Origin: Phoronis australis
Taxonomy: Eukaryota; Phoronida; Phoronidae
Assembly: GCA_002633005.1 (NCBI GenBank)
Contig: NMRA01000119.1
Span: forward strand, 566,578 to 630,577
Direction: 5' to 3'
Length of the DNA stretch: 64,000 nt
The position numbers and the translations under genes are program-made. Below are positions 12,876-25,229 of the stretch, one piece after another. Within the stretch, counting starts at the first letter, position 1. Every line of letters begins with the position of its first letter. The notes under the pieces were generated by a model. That model was not told where the DNA came from. It did not search any database and saw only the letters and a list, made by a program, of their open reading frames with translations.

Positions 12876-12988
12876 ATAGTTTTGTTCCGAAAGTACGAAC
12901 GTAACGGAATATAGACTGTGAACAATGAAAAGTGTCGTGCATTTAACAAATTCTGTATAACCGAAAACTTGCTCCCGAAGTACAGTCA
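12876..12988 (+). repeat. 112-bp module shared with 23387-23499
   Basis: About 110 bases match 23387-23499 at roughly 90 percent by eye, with abrupt loss of similarity on both sides. In the other copy the module is open and encodes a basic stretch with KCRAFNKFC. Here one frame begins FRKYERN and is then interrupted. It is probably a fragment of a retroelement reading frame. Confidence 0.6.
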
Positions 12989-15607
12989 TATATATGATTA
13001 TACATGCTCTGATGTTTTTCGATAACTACGTTCTAAAACTTGTTTTTAAGTATACGTGATTCATTTCCCCCCCGAACACGCCCCCCACACGCCATTCCAA
13101 TTCCCTCCGTATCATCCCCGTCTGCTTCATGGGGAATACATGAGTATTTTTCACGGAAGCGAGTACATCTGTTACCTTTTGGACAATGGACTAAAAATAA
13201 CACATTTGTGAGAAGTCAACATGAAAAATCTCTCTTTCGTAAAGTTTTGTTTCATAAACGTCACCCTTTTATTTCTAGAACTTCCAAAGTCAACCCTGTT
13301 GCAGTGAATTAAAAGCTCCCTTTCGTTCTCAATTCAATCGGAAGGGGCGCCCTTTCACAGAAGGTCACGTCTGGCTTCGAAAGAACATCTTTCTGAGCGG
13401 CTCATTCCATATCGACCGATTTATTTCGAATTTCTCTCCCACACTCCCCCGATTCCATCGCTACAAGTATTGAACAATTCTTTTGACGTCATGCAACAAC
13501 GTTATATATTCATTAGATATCCGAGATTTTACCCCGATGACGTGAGCTCTAGGCCTACGTCGTTGCTTTCAATCACGCGTCATTAAAAAAGAAATTATTT
13601 AATTGATAAGATAGGTCATTAGAGATTTACTAACGACCGCAACACATGAAAATGTATGTGGTAAGCGAACGCTGAAAAATAAATGCTGTAAGACCTTTGA
13701 TTCATCACGTGCTTCTGTAGGGGTATTTTTAATTTACGGATTAACAGCTTTCACCATCATCATCGTAGCCGACTCGGGCATGGCAGTCGCTTTCCCGTTA
13801 ATCGGGCTTAATATAGAAATGTAAACTTGAATAACGGACATGGGACGGGATTGACGTGACAAACCAACAGAGTGCGCAAAGGCGGACACTACAAAAACAC
13901 ATTCACACACACCGTCAGCTTGTCGTTTTCAGGAGCTACTCCCCCCCCCCCCTCCCCTTCATCCCGCCTTGCGACATTCTAGTACCATTGGTGGGAAACG
14001 CCACAGATGTCGTCAGCTCCGGGCACAATTCAGAGATCAATTTATAAAAATCACACTGTGGTCCGCGGAGAAATCCTATGTTGTCTTAATTACGAATTCT
14101 TGTCTCATTACGGTGAAAATAAACCAACACAAGACGACCTGACTCTCGCTGCACAGTTGAACACCCATGCACTGCCAAAAATTCAGTTGGTAATTAAAAG
14201 GAGAGGTAGCGTCAGATGCCTTTGCGGTGCACCAGACGTGCGCAGGCCAAATGAGCTCAACTCATGACAGACCTGTTATCCATCGACAGGTTCTTTATGA
14301 AAGAAGTCTTTTCAAGTCTGTCTGTATCTTAAGAATATGGGTATAGTTTTCCATTTGTTGCCATGCGCACTATATGTTGTAGGCATGCAATGGTGCCACC
14401 CCGGAAATCCCCCTTAGACTATGGAAAGCTGGACCAGATTATATACCCTGTAGGCCTACCACATATTTAGGAGCTTCAACGTCAGTACGGCCACCGACTC
14501 CAGGCACGGTGGGCTACACATATACCACGTGAGGTGCCTGTGTCGGACAAGGCTACATCGACCTGTTATGACATACCCACTCTGAAGGCACCGTAGAGAA
14601 GAAGGCAAATCTCCTAGCAAAATCCCATTGGACGGCCACTGGCGGCCATTGTTGTTTCGTTGGTCATAGAGACGTCTAGCGGGCGTGTGTGCAATAAACA
14701 AATATATTATACTTGTGTGATTATAATTTGGACACTCAGCTGCAGCGTTTTTCTGCATTCGCAATATTCTCCTTGTCTGACAATTGTTTTTCAAAGCGAC
14801 TTGACAGATTCTGGTGAAACTTCACAGTATTTAAATGGCCGGGATACGCCAGCACCACTTCATTTTCGTACTAATTTAAGAGCTGTACTATCCCGTGTTA
14901 AACAAAATAGTGCTTTCCAAAATTATTATTAAAATGGCTTAACAGCGTTTAACGAAATATGACAGAGGAATATGGTGGAGATGCTTCGCTGTTTTGTGCA
15001 ATTTTGACAGCAGTTCGAGTTGCATATTTAAATTCCAATATGATATTGACATCAGTGCGTAATACGTATTAATTGCATGGTTTGATAACCTGCTTAATAA
15101 TTTGCCATGGGAAGTGTTGTAGGAAGTGTTCTTTAAAAGGCATATTGAGCCCTACATCTGTGGGTACTTTGGTAGTATTTATTATCTTGGAAACCCCGTT
15201 GCACTCAGTCACTATGTCGTTTGTTTAGAATTTTGTCTTGACACGGATCTTAAAACATCAAGTCAAGAAATAACGCTTCTCTATGTTATTTATTTTGAAG
15301 TTGGCCATTTTTACCTGCTGATGTATGTTGAAAACGCCTTTAACTTACTGCCGATAAATGATTTATTAAATTTAATAAAATGTGAATGGCTTACGAGAGC
15401 TGGAAAACATCGTAAAAACTATGAATTGTGTATTCAATAGCCATCTTGGCTGTTTTATGGGGGCATACAAGGCAGGTTTACTGGACTGCAAGCAGGAATT
15501 CCATTTTCCATTTTTATTGCTGTTGTTCAGCCCCCTACCCCTGTTTCCTCCAGTATCATTCACCACAACCCATCCCAATTCGCTGCCCATTTCATATCCT
15601 ATCAGGC
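12989..15607. other. No gene recognised; poly-C runs
   Basis: C-rich runs lie near 13068-13080 and 13939-13957. The 18-mer ACCAGACGTGCGCAGGCC at 14231-14248 recurs at 49256-49273, hinting at an unnamed interspersed repeat. No exon was recognised. Confidence 0.4.
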
Positions 15608-16130
15608 AAGGATGCTGGGGGTCCAGTGTCCGGTTACATGAAACAATCCCAAATAGCAACTCCATTATGTTCTCTAAATCCACTGGGTATTTGTTAGTTT
15701 TCTACGTTGAATTCCCAATATTACTGAAAATAAGTAGGGATCTTTTCATGCAACGCCCTAATTTAAAGACAAAATCCCTAAATATTTTGACTGTCGGATT
15801 TAAGGGCTCAGCTTTTAGTTTTATTATTAGAAAACATCACATGTCAAAAGAGGAGCTCGTAATAAAGATAGAAAAATATAACAAGTGTGTGTACAGAACG
15901 AAACAAATACGCAAAACATTTAGATAACTCAATTGAGCACACAGGCGTATCCAGGGGGGTCAAAGGGCTTTTTCCTTGATATCAAAACTAGAATTTTCAA
16001 ATTGTTGTCATGGACCTCTCTTCTTAAAAAAAATTATCCCACCCCTCCCCCCTTTTAAAAAATCCTTGATCTGCCCCTGTTGAGTCGCTATTTGGGACTG
16101 TTTCATGTAACTGGGCACAGACCCTCCTTT
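15608..16130. mobile_element. TIR element with nested MITE
   Basis: The left arm (about 15615-15655) and the reverse complement of the right arm (about 16083-16126) both read close to TTACATGAAACAGTCCCAAA, giving inverted ends of about 37 bp with a few mismatches. A third copy of this terminus lies at 48019-48064. A stretch ending TTTAGATAACTC is open in the forward frame, but no transposase is recognised. A second element, 15942-16079, is inserted near the right end. Confidence 0.65.
15942..16079. mobile_element. Nested GGCGTATCC-ended MITE
   Basis: It starts CAGGCGTATCCAGGGGGG and ends TTGATCTGCCCCTG, which are imperfect inverted repeats related to the GGCGGATC-ended family. TTGAG occurs just before and just after the element, compatible with a target duplication. 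It sits inside the TIR element 15608-16130, so it inserted later. Confidence 0.55.
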
Positions 16131-19100
16131 TTGAATGTAGATTGTCGTAAGGTGTGAATTTTCGTAATAAAGACCTGGACCCGTGTTTGGATGGCGCAAA
16201 AGTCCAGTTTTCATTGACGACTGTCGTGAAATAATCGAAGCTCAGTGTCTGCACCTTGCAGGTACTGCGTGGTTGATTAGAAAAAAAAATCATGCCTTGT
16301 CTGCATTACGCCGAATTCTTGCGGTGGAAATCAAACCCTGCAAGACGACCAGCTGACGGTACCCTATGACACAACGCCACCTACGTGTGTGGGCTGCAAT
16401 GCGCATGACTTCGCCACCACTAGCACACGCCTTCATGTTATGTACCTGTTTGGGCTTAAGCCACTGGATCGGTGTTTCCTTAATATTGTTTACCTCGATC
16501 ACTGCCCGTTTTAATAAATTACAACTATTCAAGTCAAAGGTGGTCGCCGTACTTGGAAACAGTAAACTGAAAGGGGTTTTCAGATTTCAACCAATGGAAT
16601 GAGTGAATGTTATGACGTCGGTTTCACTACTTTAACCAATGCGAAGCCATGTTAAACAGCATTCGACAGTGCTACCTTTCGTAGCACTCTGAAAGAGTTT
16701 AAAGTTGGTGGATCATGGTCTCTCGAATTCGGCTTTATCATAATATTTGGTTATTTCTATTGGCTGAAAACTGAGAAATCCCTTTTCAGTACTTTTGAAT
16801 GACCATCGTTATCTCACAACTCATACGAATAGGATTTGACCGTTTAATCACTGTTACAGTCACTGTTTAAACCACTAATCTTGAACATTTACTCGCAGAA
16901 CATTACGCCCTATATTTAGTTACTTGTGAATCACGGAATCGTCTGTCTCGGCTTATGCATCAGCAGAAAAAAAATATTTTGCTTGCTTGCCTGTTAATAA
17001 TAACCACTATTTAAGCAGGTAACGAAGTCACGGTTAGGTTTGCATTTTAATTGGTATTTTAATGACGATTGAAATGGCAATTAATGTCCCCATGCACACC
17101 TTAGCTGATGATGGGGAGCGGCAGCAGAGCCGGGCAACCAGGGTTCCGTGACCCGACCCACTGGACAAAACCTGGCATTCGTTTACAGCCCTAATGGTAC
17201 GCGAACGCGCTCTGATTTTCTTGAGAAATGGAAATCATTGTCACTCATATCTTCTGAACTTTATAGGCGCTGGTCCAGGGGCATTCCTTGCGGACCGGAT
17301 TCCCTGCTCGGCCACTTCTTTGTATAAAATACCTGAAAAGTAAGTCAGTTTACTACATTCACCCCCGAGTTATGTGCCACCTTTTGGCCAAATTGTGTTT
17401 CGATTAATTAATTGCTGGCTTCTATTCTTTTAAAACGGTAATAATAAACTTGTTCACCTTAACATGTTCCGTCTAGTAGTCGAAATTTGAAATCAGTTCA
17501 GCAAAGGATATTTAATTTGTGGCGGTGGCAACTCTGGGACTCCTTCGATGTTGTGTCAGTGCAGTAAGAATCAATCACTGGTGCAAGTTATTGCATTTCA
17601 GGTGAACCGCTCACTTTTTTGATTTCTTAAGCTTTGTTTGCCTGCTGAAAAATTATTTTAGTGAATGCTTTTCATCTCCTTACATTTTTATCAACCACAT
17701 GAAGCCCTGTGTCGGTATGTTGTCGCGCCAAGTTATGAAGGGCTGCTATCTCTATAGTCCAGGCAATATCCAGCCGAGACAGCTACCTCTGTGTTTTGAT
17801 CTGAACGAAGAAGGTACAATTACAGATACAGGAATATTTTTTCGTCTAATTTATGACCAGAGTGGGTCCTTTAGTGGGTCCTTGCAGAACATTCGTGCTG
17901 AACGAGTCAGGACACTTTGTGTTGGCTGGGGGACGTACAAAATTCACGATTTCAGCTTACAATTATATTAATTACTAATTTTTAATTGCAAACAAATGGC
18001 TGAACATATCGAGAATATAAAATCAAATTTGTATTACACGAAAAACCAAACAAATTGATGACGGTTTTACGCTCAGGCGTTATCAATACGTTTTGAAGGA
18101 TAATATGGCCGTCTTTCAGAAATCGTTGTACAGGGAACTTGGGTCACGGATTAGACGAGAGTAGTCAACGCTTTTCTTATTTCGGGCGATGTACAAAATT
18201 GCGTTCAAAAAGCTTATAGTTTGATAACAGGAAAGCATAAAGCAATACTCCATGTTATAAATTATTAAATGGTATATATTTACAACTTAGTGTTTGAACT
18301 AGTAGAACCCATTGAGATAAGGCCTTTAAGAACTCGGGCCCTAATGCTTTTGCGTGAAATCGACCGTTTTCCAAAATTTCGCTTAGCTCCGCTGGCCTTT
18401 ATAGGTTTCATATGGAATTTGACTAGCAGGTGGATCTCATCAAGGACTACGTGAATTGTGACATCCGTTTTCGCTTCAACCTACCGTTTTGTGTTATTCA
18501 AGTCGAGATTATCCGAATGACGGCCGTTCGTTTATTGATGATTTTTGTTGCCCAACTCCGGCGTCCTTTGACTAATCTGTCTAAAATTTGGTATGTGAAT
18601 ACATCTTGTAAAGTGCTGCAAAAATTTCTCAGTAGGTCTTTGGCTGCGACTTTCCTTACTTGAGGTATTCGTGATTAGCTGATGCCTAAGGGCCAACACT
18701 AGTATGTTTCTTCATAGAGTTCTACGGTTTCTTGGGCTTCAGTGTCGTCGTGCGTCTCAGAGTTCACATGGGTTCTATACTCTTGCCGTTATACGCACGG
18801 CCGATCGACATGAACTTTGCAGCCGCAACTGCATCTGTGTCATTGAGTTGATGATGGCATCGTCGCTGTTGTTGACAATGGCAGCGTCATCGGAGATGTC
18901 TTGGTTGCCGTTGGTATCATGGGTGTCGTCTTCATATCCGTTGGTGAATTCTAAGTTCTTCATTCAATTTTGCCAAGTGTCGCTCCTCAGAGCGCTTTTA
19001 TTTGTAAAATTTTGTAGTCTACTGTCCTCAAACATAGTGTCAAACGAGGATCGTCTACCTTCTATTCTGGCAGCCGCCGGATTGGCACTACCGCTGCGTC

Positions 19101-19177
19101 TTTTAAAGGCGTAACGTAGAGCCATTTCGACGTGTTACAATAATTTTTAAAGTTTATATAGTTCCTTAAAACATGAA
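16131..19177. other. No gene recognised
   Basis: The longest open frames (17699-17971 and 18704-19114, forward) have no motif I recognise, no clear flanking splice sites and no supporting neighbours. I treat them as chance frames. No repeat boundary was defined. Confidence 0.4.
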
Positions 19178-19440
19178 AGAGATGTCAGTAAGGGCTAGCG
19201 GGTTGGGTGTTCACCTGCTGTTCTCAAGGTTGTGGGTTCAAATCCCACTGGAACCCACTGCTAGACCCGAGAATAAGGTTTCTAGATCCTAAGCTTGGTC
19301 TTAATTTATGTATATCTGTTTCTGTATAAGTTAAATAAACCCAATGGTTTCAGGTGTTTCGTGCCCTCTGAAACCGGCGGAACGGCCTGCCCACGTCTGT
19401 GCAACGTGTATCAGGCCACCTGCACTATTTTAAATATATC
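19178..19440 (+). repeat. tRNA-derived SINE
   Basis: The head has a box A-like element TAGCGGGTTGGG (19196-19207) and a near-perfect box B GGTTCAAATCC (19235-19245), the internal RNA polymerase III promoter of tRNA genes. The layout resembles a Leu or Ser tRNA with a long variable region. Acceptor and anticodon stems do not close well, and an unrelated 3' body follows, so a SINE is more likely than a working tRNA gene. The 3' limit is a guess. Confidence 0.5.
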
Positions 19441-19690
19441 CACATTATCAATCTCAACGTTAACACGATAGCAAAATCATGAACTTAGAATCAACAATAA
19501 CTGTATTAAATCTTGAGCACTTGGCCAACGGATAAAGTATCGCCCTCTTTGGCCTCTTGCACTAATTAATATCGCCAAAACTTTTAGTAACACTGTCATT
19601 TTTCAACTAAACTAAGTCATATTATTTGAAAGACCTTGACAAGCGATTGGTATAGTATGATTACTCAACCAGAAAAAAATGTTTAATTCA

Positions 19691-20595
19691 TAAATATAGA
19701 TTATTACATGGCGAAGTCGTTATCCCCCGTTATCTAGAGCCCGAGTGGATTTTGGAGAATTATCGCCCGGGGGCTCTAGATAAGGGGGATAACGACTGAG
19801 AACATGTAATAATCTATTTATACCGCATACTGAACGAGAAACATTGCAATGAATCGATCTACCTTTCTCGACTCGCCTCGGCTTTGTAACTACTTTCTAT
19901 GTCAGAGGCCCGGGGTCGGAGGTCGTGACCTTTTAAGAAAAGCCGAGATATTTTTGTAAAATAATGCTTTTACTCAAAACCAATTGAAAANNNNNNNNNN
20001 NNNNNNNNNNNNNNNNNNNNNNNNNNNNNNNNNNNNNNNNNNNNNNNNNNNNNNNNNNNNNNNNNNNNNNNNNNNNNNNNNNNNNNNNNNNNNNNNNNNN
20101 NNNNNNNNNNNNNNNNNNNNNNNNNNNNNNNNNNNNNNNNNNNNNNNNNNNNNNNNNNNNNNNNNNNNNNNNNNNNNNNNNNNNNNNNNNNNNNNNNNNN
20201 NNNNNNNNNNNNNNNNNNNNNNNNNNNNNNNNNNNNNNNNNNNNNNNNNNNNNNNNNNNNNNNNNNNNNNNNNNNNNNNNNNNNNNNNNNNNNNNNNCCG
20301 GCTTTTCTTAAAAGGTCACGACCTCCGACCCCGGGCCTCTGACATAGAAAGTAGTTACAAAGCCGTGGAGAGTCAGAAAAGGTAAATCGATTCATTGCAA
20401 TGTTTCTCCTTTAGTATGTGGTATAAATAGATTATTACATGTTCTCAGCCGTTATCCCCCTTATCTAGAGCCCGAGTGGATTTTGGAGAATTATCGCCTG
20501 AGGGGCTTTAGCCCCGAGGGCGATAATTCTCCAAAATCCACTCGGGCTCCAGATAACGGGGGATAACGACTTCGCCATGTAATAATCTATATTTA
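19691..20595. mobile_element. Fold-back element with internal gap
   Basis: The first and last approximately 300 bases are inverted copies of each other, starting TAAATATAGATTATTACATG and ending with its complement. Each arm also contains its own inner hairpin, built on TTATCCCCC and CTAGAGCCC with their complements. The arms converge on the run of N. A third, partial copy lies at 45182-45420. No protein frame is visible outside the gap. The long inverted arms probably caused the assembly break. Confidence 0.8.
19991..20297. other. Assembly gap (307 N)
   Basis: A run of 307 unknown bases lies at the centre of the fold-back element. Sequence just before it (ending CCAATTGAAAA) recurs at 45400-45411, where the copy continues TTTAAACAAAACAGAAAT. 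That copy predicts how the missing part begins. Confidence 0.95.
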
Positions 20596-20764
20596 TTTTG
20601 TATATCTGACATGTAAAAATTCTTAGAATCAACAGTGTTAACCTGCAAAAAAGAGTGTACCAATGAAACCTTTCGTGTGCTAACTGGCTGAATAAGTAAC
20701 TAATTATAGTATTGATTAACATATAACGCATATTAATTTAGGGTAAAGAGTAACATAAAAAGAA

Positions 20765-23378
20765 AATGAACCAGGATGTCCTGGATTTTTTTGATTATTT
20801 ATCCCTTGAGGGTTCAAGTTCATATGTTGATGGCACAGGTTCACCAGAGAACAGCGGCATATTAATGTTGCATAGAGAGATTACAAACTGATCATTTCAG
20901 TGATTGTTCATTGGCTATTGTGGGCGATGCCAGAACAGGGAATGTGGTAGACATCATTTTAGATGATAGCCCAAAATATTTGCCATCCCAGAACTGGTAT
21001 GAAGCGGATACATTTAGTTTGCTTAGGAATTCTAAGGACGAAGCTGTAAACAATTTCGGTAAAACTCTCATTGAGTTATGTCTCGAACTTTGTAATCAAC
21101 GGTTGTTTCCCAGGTGATACTAGGGGTGAGTTTACCTGTCTGTCGGAAGGCGGACGTAGTCTTGTAGATTATCTACACAACTATTTGATTTAGTGGAGGA
21201 TTTTGTTGTGGATGAATGGGGTGAGTATGATCATGTACCAGTTATTTGTAAATTTAGGTGTCGTAGGTCAGAGATCAATCCTACTGTGGTTCCATTGTTA
21301 CACCCACGTAGCCGGATTCAGTGGGAGAGCTCCAGTGCGCAGGCATTCTCTCGCGTTTTTTCAACTAGTTCTGAGGCCGTGGATAGCTCGGTGGCTAGTG
21401 ACAATCTAGGTAATGCGTTCAGACCCATTACAGATTTGTTGAGTCAGTAAGCCGTATCAACCATGAAAACTCGTACATCTACTGATAGTCAAACTAATGT
21501 AAGTCGCAACTCGGCGACAAAGCAGCCACTCTGGTGGGTTGATGAATTGGCATCGGTCACACGAGCAAAAATATGGTTTTTAAAACTGTTTCTTAAAAAC
21601 CCTTATGTCTTTTACCTTAACGCGTATAAAGTAAAAAAGAAGGCTTTCCGTGATTCGTTTAAACAGAAAGAGAAATGAAGCCTGACTTATTGAAGCTATT
21701 AAACGTTCCAAAAATAACCCTAAGAAGTTCTGGCAAATAATTAAAACCAATATTCGGACATCCCATATGTCTTCTACAATTAGTCCGCAGAAATAGCACA
21801 ACTATTTCAAGGATTTATTGAACCAAAACTTTTCTATTGACGAGTCTTTGAGTGAATTTGCCACGCAGGATATGATTGATCATGACCGTTCCTGTAAGAA
21901 GTGTACTAACAATTACCCATTTCATCTCTGCAATACTGATTTTTTGCCTTCTGAAATATATGAGGCCATTAAACAATTGGCTAATGGCAAGGCTGGGGGT
22001 TATGATGGCGTGATTTTTGAAACGCTGAAGTGCACTGAGGTAACGATAGTGCCAGTTTTGCATAAGTTATTTAATGCAATTTTTGATTTTGGGTATTATC
22101 CTCAGACGTGTTGTGACGCAATGCTTACTCCAGTGCATAAAAAAGTAATATCAATGACGAAAATAACTATAGAGGTATTTCCCTGTTGTCTGCTTTGGGA
22201 ATACTTTTTACCAAACTTTTAAATAATCGTCTTTATTACTGGGCTGAAAATAATGATAAACTTTATGAATCTCAAGCTGGTTTCAGAAAGGGCTACTCTA
22301 AAGTTGACCACTTCAAGCTATCTGTCACAAGTATTTGAGGCGACAGGGTGGGAGATTTTACTGTGCCTTTGTAGATTTCTCGAAGGCTTTCGATAGAATC
22401 CCTCATAATTTGCTCTTCAATAGATTGAAAAACATTGAATGTGCGTGGTAAAATTTTCAACATAATCCGCCCTATGTACAGTAAATTGCGCACTTGTGTG
22501 AAAACTCAAGATGGTCTTACAGATTTCTTTGATTGTACTGTTGGCACTCGCCAGTGATGCATGACCAGCCCATTATTATCTGTGTTGTATCTAAATGAAT
22601 TTCTGGATCAACTGAGTGCTAGAAGTAATATTAATAGCGCATATCTCAGCGAACAAGTGCCATGAGTCAACTCCCTGCTGTACGCAGACGACATGGTGTT
22701 ATATTCCTCTACCGCCATCAACTTACAACGTACGCTAAATTGTTTGTCAGAATTTTGCGAATCATGGGGCATGTAAGTAAACTTGAAGAAAACTAATTGT
22801 TTTCAGAAATGGCGGTCTCCTTAGACGATATGAGAAATGGTTTTACAATGGAACATTGGTCGATGTGGTGTCTCATTACAAATACCTTGTACTACTTATT
22901 ACTCCAAAAGTTTCGTGGACCAAAGCCATTAAAGCCTGATCTAGTCAAGCAAATGAAGCTGCCTCTGCAATTTGTAAATTAAAGCGAAGATGTCGTGATC
23001 TACCCCCGTCAGTAGCCTTTCACCCGTTCGGTAAAATTGTTTACCCCTCTCTGTTACGGCGTTGTGATATGGGGCCTTAAGGAATAGGAACAATTGGAAA
23101 ATCTACGTAATCAAATTTTATAAACGCATTTTAGGAGTAGGCAGTTGTTGTTCAAACTCGGTCATTATGGGAGAATGTGGTCGATTCCCATTGTTCACTA
23201 AATATTTTGTATCCTGTATAATATACTGGTTCAAAATCCTGGAGATGTAATCGTGGGTAAAGGCTGCATATGATATGTTTTTTCATTCAGGCCTGATCGG
23301 AAGATCTTCTTATAATTGGGCAAGTTTTGTAAGGAAACTTCTGTCTGTGTATGGTTTTTCAGAATGTATGGATTAATC
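20765..23378 (+). pseudogene. Degenerate LINE: endonuclease and reverse transcriptase
   Basis: This is the fullest LINE in the window, of Jockey/CR1-like type, 5' truncated and broken by frameshifts and stops. It starts within the AP endonuclease domain. GDARTGNVVDI at about 20932 resembles the family's GDFNARTG motif. A segment ending EYDHVPVIC (21226-21251) resembles the C-terminal SDH motif, with its Ser lost. A WWVDELA linker follows at 21535. The reverse transcriptase shows GKAGGYDGVIFETLK (about 21989), then a GFRKGYS block (about 22283), then LLYADDMVLYSS (about 22678), in which the YADD catalytic box is intact. The C-terminal part reaches an MVFQNVWINQ-like block near 23350 and then stops matching its relative at 31935-33738. 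It cannot be translated as one protein. Exact clade is unresolved. Confidence 0.85.
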
Positions 23379-23545
23379 AGCAGAGTAGAGTTTTGTTCAG
23401 AAAGTATGAACGCAACGGAATAAAGACCGTGAACTATGAAAAGTGTCGTGCATTTAACAAATTCTGTATAACAGAAAAATTGCTCCCGAAGTACAGTCAC
23501 TATGTAAGGTATAAAACAATGGTTGTCTTGAGAATTATCTAGAAA
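23379..23545 (+). repeat. 112-bp module and short open frame
   Basis: Positions 23387-23499 repeat 12876-12988. The frame carries VLFRKYERN, KCRAFNKFC and EKLLPKYS. A diverged version, FRELERTEIKLV with ERLLPNYYY, lies at 25399-25510. The spacing of K, C and LLPK resembles the N-terminal part of some Penelope-like or other retroelement proteins, which is a tentative comparison. It begins where the LINE's similarity ends. Confidence 0.5.
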
Positions 23546-23772
23546 CAGTTAGTATCCCAAGTATCCCACGTGTTTTTATCCAGTCTCTGACTCGGTTGCG
23601 ATGTTCAAGTCAAACGACAGCGTGGTTAGATACTGACCCATACGCAGTCTGTATACTTTCATTCGACACAACAGCAAATTCATTTTGCAGAAGAACCTGT
23701 CTTTCCTCGATGTTTATTTGCCGAATTCCGGCTTGGTTTTACACCTCCGAAAGCGAAGTAACACCAGGATAG

Positions 23773-23869
23773 AGTTCAGTAACGCTTGGACTTCGCTAAA
23801 AAGCAAGATATTGTCATGTCCTTTGATTGAGAACGCGTGATTCTGGGTAGGTTCTAGCGTTTCTGAACT
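23773..23869. mobile_element. Short MITE, 97 bp
   Basis: The left end AGTTCAGTAACGCT and the right end AGCGTTTCTGAACT are inverted repeats. A longer copy at 40593-40719 shares the ends and the internal stretch TTCGCTAAAAAGCAAGA. No coding capacity. Confidence 0.6.
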
Positions 23870-24088
23870 TTAGCCATTTGTGTGTCGTGCCTGACCGAAT
23901 TTTCCCATATATGGGACGTATTCAGTGCTAAGGGAGGAAACTCCAACAGCTTCATAATGGAAATCTGTAGGGAGTTGAAGCATTCCAAGGCTTTTCATTT
24001 CATGCAAAACTAATAATTAATACGTAAACAACATAAGTTAGAGGATTTTTTTAGAAATTTGCGCTAAATGATTCTGGTGCATCAATAT

Positions 24089-24342
24089 CATGTGCGCACC
24101 CAGATTTTAATATGGGCGGGGCTCGAATTTCTGACGAAGTGGACCTTTCCTGACAAAAAAGCGGGAGGACTAAAAAAACGGGGTACCACCTTCAGGACTG
24201 TAAAATGTGCGTCTGCTCCTTTTTAGTGGACTTTTGTCTCGGTTTCTCGGACTTTTTGTTTCTCTGAGGAGGGCCTTTTTGTCCACTTCTCCAAATAGGG
24301 GGCTTGTTCGAGCCCCCGAACCTCCCCCCGAGTGCGCGCATG
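24089..24342. mobile_element. 254-bp MITE, copy 2
   Basis: It starts CATGTGCGCACCC and ends GAGTGCGCGCATG, which are inverted repeats. A perfect AATAT direct repeat flanks it on both sides, the 5-bp target duplication expected of a cut-and-paste element. The interior matches copy 1 at 6449-6704. No coding capacity. Confidence 0.8.
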
Positions 24343-25229
24343 AATATCACTTAAGACTTATCTACATTTGGCGACTTTTCTGACAATCATGTGGCAGCTC
24401 AGTCCCAGAAACGTCGGGGTAATTTTTCAGCGTGTATTTTCTTTTATATCAAGTAGCATACTTTGGTACTGGAATGCACGCGTAGGTTAGAGCGCTGACT
24501 TAACTTTCGGGTCAGCAACTAAGGTGCTCAGCTGTGAGGCGGCCTATGAAGTTTCGAAATCGCACGTCATTCAAGTTTTTCAATTATTTTGTTACAAAAT
24601 AGAACATCACCGATATTTCGGGTACCAACTTCGTTTACCGGGGGAGCCCTCAGTGTTGTTTTCGCAAAAACACCTTTCAATCAGTGTGACCTTTCGTCTA
24701 GACGAATCACATAAAGTTTGACATCCACTGGATCGGTTCGAGCGCACTCCGTCGATGTTTTTTACAGCTGGGGCACCGAAACGCGGACCAAATTTAACTT
24801 TAAATTCTATATAAAAAAACGCGGAAGAGAAAATGTACTCATTTGGACTCAACAAATGACTTGGGAACGATAGAGTGCAGCTGTGTTTTGAAAATACGCT
24901 CGCCAGTCATTTCTACTCGTCCAGCACCGTTTTTGTCTCATTGGCGACTGGGCGAGTGGTTAAGTATAAAACGCAAAGGTGAAATACTCACCGCAACACG
25001 CAAAACATCCAGATTGCGTTGTTTTTGTCGAACGGCCGAGAATACCAGTCCCCGAAGCGCCTGGTATTTAGTCGAACAGGAAATAGGACGATGTCACATG
25101 GGAAATCACCAAAGTATGTACTAATACGTCAGTTTCGTGGTGTGTCAAAAAGCAGGACATTTTGATAATGTAGGGGGATGATCGGAAAAAATTAAAGCGG
25201 GACAGACCTGCTGAGAGAGGGACTGATGG
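24343..25229. other. No gene recognised
   Basis: A tRNA box A-like stretch near 24485-24500 has no matching box B. No exon or repeat boundary was recognised. Confidence 0.4.

Noticed and set aside
17699-17971. Open frame of 90 codons as a host exon
   Set aside because: No domain, no splice context and no neighbouring compatible frame. Chance frames of this length occur often here.
18704-19114. Open frame of 136 codons as a gene
   Set aside because: Hydrophobic and Ser-rich composition without motifs. The opposite strand is also open over part of it, which points to base composition and not to coding.
19178-19255. Functional tRNA-Leu or tRNA-Ser gene
   Set aside because: Box A and box B are present, but acceptor and anticodon arms do not pair well and a non-tRNA body follows. 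Kept as a SINE.
24480-24540. Possible tRNA or SINE head (GGTTAGAGCGCTGAC)
   Set aside because: It resembles box A but has no box B at the right distance, and the stems do not close.
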